Shown here piece by piece: positions 6,613 to 15,488 of a DNA stretch of 15,488 nucleotides; the stretch's first letter is position 1; the number at the start of each line of letters is the position of its first letter. The notes beneath the pieces were generated by a model. It was not told the DNA's origin and made no database searches. It saw only the letters and a list, made by a program, of their open reading frames with translations. A program made the translations under genes and the position numbers. The stretch lies in NCBI GenBank assembly GCA_910589085.1, contig CAJUSG010000035.1:1-15488 (forward strand), written 5' to 3'. The DNA comes from an uncultured Oscillospiraceae bacterium. Lineage in GTDB: Bacteria > Bacillota > Clostridia > Oscillospirales > Oscillospiraceae.

Positions 6613-6620
6613 TTATCGGC
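6613..6620 (-). promoter_or_regulatory. Possible sigma-28 (FliA/SigD)-type -10 element
   Basis: The minus strand reads GCCGATAA at 6613-6620, an exact match to the sigma-28 -10 consensus, placed so that a transcript would start about 28 nt before the ATG at 6577. At the usual 15-nt spacing the -35 reads TATG instead of TAAA (two of four). No sigma-A promoter pair of good quality was found for this gene. Tentative. Confidence 0.3.
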
Positions 6621-6710
6621 CCGGAAAAAGAAAACCATAAGACCGCAGGAAAAATTATGCATATCGACAGTGGTGCGGCTCCCCTGTCCCAACAAAAATC
6701 CCGCCGCAAA

Positions 6711-6735
6711 ACAAATTTTTCCAAAAAAATAAGAT
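6711..6735 (+). promoter_or_regulatory. AT-rich UP-like element upstream of the rpoB promoter
   Basis: The 25 bp at 6711-6735 are mostly A and T, with a T5 run and an A7 run, and end five bases before the -35 hexamer. This is the position of an UP element contacted by the RNA polymerase alpha C-terminal domain and fits a strong housekeeping promoter. Confidence 0.5.
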
Positions 6736-6740
6736 AGGCC

Positions 6741-6769
6741 TTGACAGCCCATCCCTCTTATGGTAAAAT
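6741..6769 (+). promoter_or_regulatory. Sigma-A promoter of the rpoBC operon
   Basis: TTGACA (6741-6746, perfect) is followed after 17 bp by TAAAAT (6764-6769, five of six). The predicted start is near 6775-6777, about 240 nt before the rpoB start. This shows that rpoBC has its own promoter here and is not transcribed from an upstream rplJL operon. Confidence 0.85.
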
Positions 6770-6775
6770 AAAATG

Positions 6776-7017
6776 CTTTTGTGTCCTCACTTCACAGCAG
6801 GACACTCTCCCATTTTCACGACCCCAGTTTACCACATCTGGTCGCGAAAGGCAAGAGCGGACACAGGAAAACAATCCACGCGCCCCGGTGTTCGTATTTT
6901 TCCTTTCCCCTCCAACTTGTGCAAACTGACGGCAAAATTTCCCTGTTCTCCCAAAATCCGGCAAGAAAAAGTAACAACCAACCGTGAAATCAGAAGAAAG
7001 CGAGTTGATTTTTCAGC
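6776..7017 (+). other. Long structured 5' leader of rpoBC (non-coding)
   Basis: About 240 nt separate the predicted transcript start from rpoB, with no convincing small gene. Visible structure: a perfect 7-bp hairpin GTGTCCT/AGGACAC (6781-6787 and 6799-6805) almost at the 5' end; a second hairpin pairing 6819-6827 with 6838-6844 (CGA, CCAG against CTGG, TCG with a bulge); and a longer-range pairing GGACAC (6859-6864) with GTGTTC (6888-6893) followed by GTATTTTTCC. The two GGACAC copies can each pair with GTGTCC or GTGTTC, so alternative folds are possible. The last 60 nt before rpoB are A-rich and apparently unstructured. No known riboswitch class was recognised, and no L10-binding leader could be identified by eye. 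Confidence 0.55.
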
Positions 7018-10000
7018 ATGGTCGTAAAGGACGTAATGTACGGCAAGACCCCGCGGAAGAGCTTCGCACGGTATCAGGAAATTCTTGAGATGCCCAACCT
7101 GCTGGAGGTTCAGAAAACCTCCTACCATTGGTTTTTAGATGTTGGGCTGCGAGAGGTATTCAAGGATGTGGGCTCCATTGTGGACTACGGCGGCAATCTG
7201 GAGCTGTCCTTTGTGGATTTCTCCATGGACGAGAAGCCCAAGTACGACGTGGAGGAGTGCAAGGCCCGGGACGCTACCTACGCCGCCCCCATCAAGGTGA
7301 AGGTCCAGCTGCGCAACACCCAGAACAACCAGATCAATGAGCAGGAGATCTTCATGGGGGACTTCCCCATCATGACCAACTCGGGCACCTTTGTCATCAA
7401 CGGGGCCGAGCGTGTCATTGTCTCCCAGATTGTCCGCTCCCCCGGCATGTACTACACCCGTGAGGTGGACAAGGCGGACAACAAGACCTACTCCACCACC
7501 GTCATCCCCGGCCGGGGCGCCTGGCTGGAGTATGAGACCGACCTGAGCGATATTTTTTACGTCCGCATCGACAAGAACCGCAAGCTGCCCGTCACCTGCC
7601 TCATCCGGGCTCTGGGTCCCCGCACCGACCCGGAGATTCTGGAGCTCTTCGGCGAGGACGAGCGCATTCTGGCCACCCTGGAGAAGGACGCCTGCAAGAC
7701 CTACGAGGAGGCTATGCTGGAGATCTACCGCAAACTGCGCCCCGGCGAGCCCCCCACGCTGGACTCCGCCGAGACCCTCATCAACGCCACCTTCTTCGAC
7801 CACCGGCGCTACGATCTATCCACCGTGGGCCGTTACAAGTTCAACAAGAAGATGGCCCTGTGGACCCGGCTGTCCGGCTGCAAGCTGGCCCAGCCCATCG
7901 CTGATCCCCGTACCGGCGAGATTCTGGCCGACGCGGGCGAGGTTCTCACCCGGGAGCGGGCCCAGGAGCTGGACTCCCGAGGCGTAAACCAGGCTGTCGT
8001 GGACGTGGACGGCCGGCAGGTTAAGGTGTTCTCCAACGACATGGTGGACAAGAAGGGCTTTGTGGCCCTCACCGGCTTTGACCCCGCTGAGGTGGGCATC
8101 GATGAGATGGTCTCCTTCCCCGCCCTGTGCGCTCTTGTGGACCAGTACCAGGGAGACGAACTGCGGAACGCGGTCCGCAGGAGCATGGAGGACCTGATTC
8201 CCAACCACATCACTGTGGCCGACATTATGGCCTCAATCAATTATGTCAACTGTCTGGCCTACAACATCGGCACTCCCGACGATATCGACCATCTGGGCAA
8301 CCGCCGCCTGCGCTGCGTGGGCGAGCTGATCCAGAACCAGTTCCGCATCGGCTTCAGCCGCATGGAGCGTGTCATCCGGGAGCGGATGACCACCCAGGAC
8401 CTGGACGTGGTCACCCCCCAGTCCCTCATCAATATCCGGCCCGTCACCGCCGCCATCAAGGAGTTCTTCGGGTCCTCCCCCCTCTCCCAGTTCATGGACC
8501 AGACCAACCCCCTGGCGGAGCTGACCCACAAGCGCCGTCTGTCCGCCCTGGGCCCCGGCGGTCTGAGCCGGGACCGGGCCTCCTTCGATGTGCGTGACGT
8601 CCACTATTCCCACTACGGCCGGCTGTGCCCCATCGAGACCCCCGAAGGTCCCAACATCGGCCTGATCTCCTACCTGGCCTCCTACGCCCGGATCAATAAG
8701 TACGGCTTTATTGAGGCCCCCTACCGCAAGGTGGACAAGGAGACCGGCCGTCTCACCGACGAGATCACCTATATGACCGCCGACATGGAGGATGAGTATA
8801 TCATCGGCCAGGCCACCGAACCGGTGGACGAAAACGGTTGTCTGGTCAATGAGCGCGTCACCTGCCGCCACCGCAACGAGACCATCTCGGTGGATAAGCA
8901 CCGGGTGGACTATGTGGACGTATCCCCCAAGATGATGGTGTCGGTGGCCACCGCCATGATCCCCTTCCTCCAGAACGACGACGCCAACCGCGCCCTGATG
9001 GGCGCCAACATGCAGCGCCAGGCCGTTCCCCTGCTCCGTCCCGAGGCCCCCATTGTGGCCACTGGCCAGGAGCACAAGAACTGCATCGACTCCGAGGTGG
9101 CCATCCTGGCCGAGGGTCCGGGCACCGTCACCAAGGTGTCCGCCCGGTATATCACCGTGGCCTACGACAACGGCCAGACCCGCGACTACCGCCTGACCAA
9201 GTATCTGCGCTCCAACCACACCACCTGTATCAACCAGCGGCCCATTGTTGAGGCCGGCCAGCGGGTGGATTACCACGATGTGCTGGCCGACGGCCCCTCT
9301 ACCGACCACGGTGAGGTGGCTCTGGGCCGGAACATCCTCATGGGCTTCATGACCTGGGAGGGCTACAACTACGAGGACGCTATCCTCCTCAACGAGCGGA
9401 TGGTGAAGGACGACGTCTTTACCTCCATCCACATCGAGGAGTACGAGACCGAGGCCCGGGACACCAAGCTGGGCCCCGAGACCATCACCCGGGACATCCC
9501 CAACGTGGGCGAGGACGCCCTGAAGGACCTGGATGAGCACGGCATCATCCGGGTGGGCGCGGAGATCCGCGCCGGCGATTATCTGGTAGGTAAGGTCACC
9601 CCCAAGGGCGAGGCCGAGGCCACCGCCGAGGAGAAGCTGCTTCGGGCCATTTTCGGCGAGAAGGCCCGGGAGGTCCGTGATACCTCCCTGAAGGTGCCCC
9701 ACGGCGAGGCGGGCATTGTAGTGGACGTGAAGGTCTACACCCGGGAAAACGGCGACGAGCTGGGAGCCGGCGTCAATCAGGTGGTCCGGGTCTATATCGC
9801 CCAGAAGCGGAAGATTTCCGTGGGCGACAAGATGGCCGGCCGCCACGGCAACAAGGGCGTAGTGTCCCGCATCCTGCCTCAGGAGGATATGCCCTTCCTC
9901 CCCGACGGCACCCCCCTGGACATCGTACTGAACCCCCTGGGCGTGCCCTCCCGTATGAACATCGGTCAGGTGCTGGAGGTCCATCTGGGCTACGCCGCCA

Positions 10001-10872
10001 AGACCCTGGGCTGGAAGGTGGCCACCCCCATCTTTAACGGCGCCAGCGAGCAGGATATTCAGGAGTGCCTGAAGCTGGCCGGCCTGGCCCGTGAGGTAGG
10101 TGCTGACGAGCCTCTCATCGGCAAACAGCTCTACCTGGCCGGCAGCGAGGGGGAGGAGATGCGCCCCCTCACCCCCGAGGAGATGGCCGACAACGGTCAG
10201 GTTGACCTCTGGCAGAAGGCGGGCCAGCTGCGCATTGTGGACGGCAAGAACTGGCTCTATGACGGCCGGACCGGCCGCCGCTTCGACAACCCCGTCACTG
10301 TGGGCTACGTCTACTTCCTCAAACTCCACCACCTGGTGGACGACAAGATCCACGCCCGGGCCACCGGCCCCTACTCCCTGGTCACCCAGCAGCCCCTGGG
10401 CGGCAAGGCCCAGTTCGGCGGCCAGCGATTCGGCGAGATGGAGGTGTGGGCCCTGGAGGCCTACGGCGCGGCCTACACCCTGCAAGAGATTTTGACGGTC
10501 AAATCGGACGATGTAACGGGGCGTGTCAAGACCTACGAGGCCATCGTCAAGGGCCTGAACGTACCCAAGCCCGGCGTGCCCGAGTCCTTCAAGGTGCTCA
10601 TCAAGGAGCTGCAGTCCCTGTGCCTGGACATGAAGGTGCTGGACGCCCAGGGCTGTGAGATTGAGCTGAAGGATGAGGACGAGGACACCTATCAGCCCGT
10701 GCGGGACGACTACTATGACCGTGAAGACAGCTTCGGCTATCAGGCAGGGGACGACTTTGCCGCCGCCGGCGGCTTCACCTTCAAGGGTGACAGCGACGAC
10801 GACGACCTGTCCATTGAGACGGCGGAGGATGAGGCCGAGGACGCCCTTTTCGCCGAGGACGATTATAACTAA
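7018..10872 (+). CDS. rpoB: DNA-directed RNA polymerase subunit beta
   Basis: A 1284-residue beta subunit of core RNA polymerase. Landmarks: LPVTCLIRALG (about 190-200), the rifampicin region GSSPLSQFMDQTNPLAELTH and following residues (485-512), PIETPEGPNIGLI (fork region), WEGYNYEDAILLNERMV, the catalytic-centre lysines K938 and K946 in GDKMAGRHGNKGVVS, PLGVPSRMNIGQ, and the C-terminal switch/clamp motif TQQPLGGKAQFGGQRFGEME. D494, H504 and S509, equivalent to E. coli D516, H526 and S531, are wild type, so common rifampicin-resistance changes are absent; position 488 is Pro where E. coli has Gln510. The chain ends in an acidic tail (about 1218-1284). An in-frame TGA at 7006 limits the start to ATG 7018 or ATG 7036. 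The site before 7018 is weak, while AAAGGA precedes 7036 by 4 nt, so the exact start is uncertain. rpoC follows after 18 nt. Confidence 0.99.
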   Translation: MVVKDVMYGKTPRKSFARYQEILEMPNLLEVQKTSYHWFLDVGLREVFKDVGSIVDYGGNLELSFVDFSMDEKPKYDVEECKARDATYAAPIKVKVQLRNTQNNQINEQEIFMGDFPIMTNSGTFVINGAERVIVSQIVRSPGMYYTREVDKADNKTYSTTVIPGRGAWLEYETDLSDIFYVRIDKNRKLPVTCLIRALGPRTDPEILELFGEDERILATLEKDACKTYEEAMLEIYRKLRPGEPPTLDSAETLINATFFDHRRYDLSTVGRYKFNKKMALWTRLSGCKLAQPIADPRTGEILADAGEVLTRERAQELDSRGVNQAVVDVDGRQVKVFSNDMVDKKGFVALTGFDPAEVGIDEMVSFPALCALVDQYQGDELRNAVRRSMEDLIPNHITVADIMASINYVNCLAYNIGTPDDIDHLGNRRLRCVGELIQNQFRIGFSRMERVIRERMTTQDLDVVTPQSLINIRPVTAAIKEFFGSSPLSQFMDQTNPLAELTHKRRLSALGPGGLSRDRASFDVRDVHYSHYGRLCPIETPEGPNIGLISYLASYARINKYGFIEAPYRKVDKETGRLTDEITYMTADMEDEYIIGQATEPVDENGCLVNERVTCRHRNETISVDKHRVDYVDVSPKMMVSVATAMIPFLQNDDANRALMGANMQRQAVPLLRPEAPIVATGQEHKNCIDSEVAILAEGPGTVTKVSARYITVAYDNGQTRDYRLTKYLRSNHTTCINQRPIVEAGQRVDYHDVLADGPSTDHGEVALGRNILMGFMTWEGYNYEDAILLNERMVKDDVFTSIHIEEYETEARDTKLGPETITRDIPNVGEDALKDLDEHGIIRVGAEIRAGDYLVGKVTPKGEAEATAEEKLLRAIFGEKAREVRDTSLKVPHGEAGIVVDVKVYTRENGDELGAGVNQVVRVYIAQKRKISVGDKMAGRHGNKGVVSRILPQEDMPFLPDGTPLDIVLNPLGVPSRMNIGQVLEVHLGYAAKTLGWKVATPIFNGASEQDIQECLKLAGLAREVGADEPLIGKQLYLAGSEGEEMRPLTPEEMADNGQVDLWQKAGQLRIVDGKNWLYDGRTGRRFDNPVTVGYVYFLKLHHLVDDKIHARATGPYSLVTQQPLGGKAQFGGQRFGEMEVWALEAYGAAYTLQEILTVKSDDVTGRVKTYEAIVKGLNVPKPGVPESFKVLIKELQSLCLDMKVLDAQGCEIELKDEDEDTYQPVRDDYYDREDSFGYQAGDDFAAAGGFTFKGDSDDDDLSIETAEDEAEDALFAEDDYN

Positions 10873-10890
10873 AAGGGAGGAGATAAACGC

Positions 10891-14577
<3,687 letters not shown>

Positions 14578-14597
14578 TTGTCCCTCTGAATATTTTA

Positions 14598-14631
14598 TCA
14601 GGACTGCCCGTCTGGGCAGTCCTGACTTTTT
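14598..14631 (+). terminator. Rho-independent terminator of rpoBC
   Basis: TCAGGACTGCCC (14598-14609) and GGGCAGTCCTGA (14614-14625) form a perfect 12-bp stem with a GTCT loop, followed by CTTTTT (14626-14631). There is no matching T-run on the other strand, so it serves mainly rpoC. Confidence 0.95.
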
Positions 14632-14652
14632 ATCGCTCTTCCAAATTTAACA

Positions 14653-15488
14653 TCAGCGGTCCACCAGAATCAAATTCTGAATATTGTTGCGTCCCTCTCC
14701 ATTCTGGAGCAGATATATGGTATAGATCTCTCCCCCCGCTACGTTCAGGAGAAGTGAGCCAAATGTCTCCTGCGGCGGATAGACGCCCAGCCACGCGGGG
14801 TCCAGCGGCTCAATGCCCATCTGGGCCGGCATGGGGGCCAGGTTGGTGTCCGCATAGAAGAACTGATAGGTCCCAGGCACAATCCGCTTAAACGCGGCCA
14901 CCTCCTTGAAGCGCAGGTCGCCGTAGACCACCCGGCCGTCGCTCATCAGCACATCAATCGGCCCGCTGTTGTAGGCCAGATTGCCCACACGGAAGCTGGC
15001 GTATCGATTGGAAGGCGGACAGCAGCTGTCTGTAACCTGCAGCAGGTCCATGCCGCCCGCGGTATTAATGACAGCAATGGTGGTGCGCCCGTTCACCGGG
15101 AAGGGCATGGATTTCTGGAGATAGACATACCCGTTCGGACCGGCAACTGTCACAGTCTGATATCCGGCGCGGACCCGGCCATGGCCGGTGACGGATGCAT
15201 ACCGCAGCCGGTTCGCAAACCGGCTGTTCCCTACCGTAATCCGGAAAGAGGGATACCCATAGGCGGCATTTAAAAAACGCACTCTGGACATACCGGGACG
15301 CTGTCCGGGCTGGGTTCCCCCTCCACCGCAGCTCCCGCTGGAACAGCCCCAATTATTGCCGGGGTAAACAGGGCCGCCCTCGCCGGGATTGGGCAGGGGA
15401 ATCACAGGCTCCACGGGTACGCCCGGATAGACCGGGCCGCCCTCACCGAGGTCGGGCAGTGGAATCACAGGCCGTATGTCATCTCCTG
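14653..15488 (-). CDS. DUF4397 domain protein with Pro/Gly-rich N-terminal repeats (5' end outside window)
   Basis: The frame is open to the right edge (277 visible residues, ending at TGA 14653-14655). A GTG at 15468 is not a convincing start, because it is the Val of a repeated unit and the frame continues upstream as GDDIRP. The visible N-terminal part has two copies of a 21-residue unit beginning VIPLPDLGEGGPVYPG, then NNWGCSSGSCGGGG and TQPGQRPGM. From about visible residue 68 it resembles DUF4397: RVRFLNAAYGYPSFRITVGN, YASVTGHGRVRAGYQTVTV, then a second half FRVGNLAYNSGPIDVLMSDG, FKEVAAFKRIVPGTYQFFYA and LLLNVAGGEIYTIYLLQNG. DUF4397 is a beta-sandwich domain of surface or secreted proteins with unknown role. 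The signal peptide, if any, would lie outside the window. Surface or spore-coat location is inference from composition. Confidence 0.8.
   Translation of the reverse strand, partial: GDDIRPVIPLPDLGEGGPVYPGVPVEPVIPLPNPGEGGPVYPGNNWGCSSGSCGGGGTQPGQRPGMSRVRFLNAAYGYPSFRITVGNSRFANRLRYASVTGHGRVRAGYQTVTVAGPNGYVYLQKSMPFPVNGRTTIAVINTAGGMDLLQVTDSCCPPSNRYASFRVGNLAYNSGPIDVLMSDGRVVYGDLRFKEVAAFKRIVPGTYQFFYADTNLAPMPAQMGIEPLDPAWLGVYPPQETFGSLLLNVAGGEIYTIYLLQNGEGRNNIQNLILVDR
15347..15472 (-). repeat. 63-bp tandem coding repeat (two visible copies)
   Basis: Two adjacent 63-bp units (15347-15409 and 15410-15472) encode the 21-residue repeats of the DUF4397 protein. The share beginning VIPLP..GEGGPVYPG is nearly identical at the DNA level (for example GGGCCGCCCTC and GGAATCACAGGC on the plus strand in both). 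The last five residues of each unit differ (VPVEP, NNWGC). More copies may lie outside the window. Confidence 0.75.

Noticed and set aside
6578..6724. N-terminal extension of the coiled-coil protein to an ATG at 6724
   Set aside because: The extra 49 residues are unlike the rest of the protein, lack a ribosome binding site, and would cover the likely promoter. GGGAGG 7 nt before 6577 fixes the start.
6741..7128. Several short overlapping open frames of 60-100 codons in the rpoB upstream region
   Set aside because: They overlap one another on both strands, lack ribosome binding sites, have no recognisable motifs and lie over the rpoB promoter and leader.
15466..15468. GTG as the start codon of the DUF4397 gene
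   Set aside because: It is the first Val of a repeated unit, has no ribosome binding site, and the frame stays open to the window edge, so the true start is outside.

Overview
The window looks like chromosomal DNA from a GC-rich member of the Clostridia, probably the Oscillospiraceae/Flavonifractor-Oscillibacter side. This is inferred from the low-GC-phylum style RpoB and RpoC sequences (B. subtilis-like rifampicin region, RpoC of 1228 aa without the large proteobacterial insertions), strong AGGAGG ribosome binding sites, consensus sigma-A promoters, and a codon choice dominated by GCC/CTG/GAC/ATC. No tRNA, rRNA, CRISPR array, transposase or integrase is visible.

Layout from left to right. 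(1) Positions 1-106 hold the last 34 codons of a plus-strand gene, probably diaminopropionate ammonia-lyase, closed by a bidirectional terminator. (2) A minus-strand two-gene operon (4080 to 197) encodes a membrane hybrid sensor histidine kinase with two receiver domains and, coupled to it by an ATGA overlap, a solute-binding lipoprotein. No permease or ATPase is nearby, so the lipoprotein may be a sensory partner of the kinase. (3) A divergent plus-strand operon (4304-5088) encodes a small 2[4Fe-4S] ferredoxin and a NapH-like membrane iron-sulfur protein, also joined by an ATGA overlap. The spacer between these operons carries a consensus promoter for the kinase, a good -10 but poor -35 for the ferredoxin, and a perfect TGTGA-N5-TCACA inverted repeat centred near -41 of the ferredoxin promoter. 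A Crp/Fnr-family regulator is encoded convergently just after this operon. (4) A minus-strand gene (6577-5840) encodes a basic, coiled-coil-rich protein of unknown function with its own terminator. (5) A 440-bp divergent spacer carries a strong sigma-A promoter with an AT-rich upstream element, and a roughly 240-nt leader leading into rpoB. (6) rpoB and rpoC (7018-14577) form a two-gene operon ending at a perfect intrinsic terminator. (7) On the minus strand at the right edge is the 3' part of a DUF4397 protein with a Pro/Gly-rich 21-residue tandem repeat; its start lies outside the window.

No clearly new multi-gene system is evident. The points most worth a second look are the kinase/binding-protein pair, the ferredoxin/NapH-like/Crp-Fnr module with its palindrome at an activator position, and the isolation of rpoBC from rplJL with a structured private leader.
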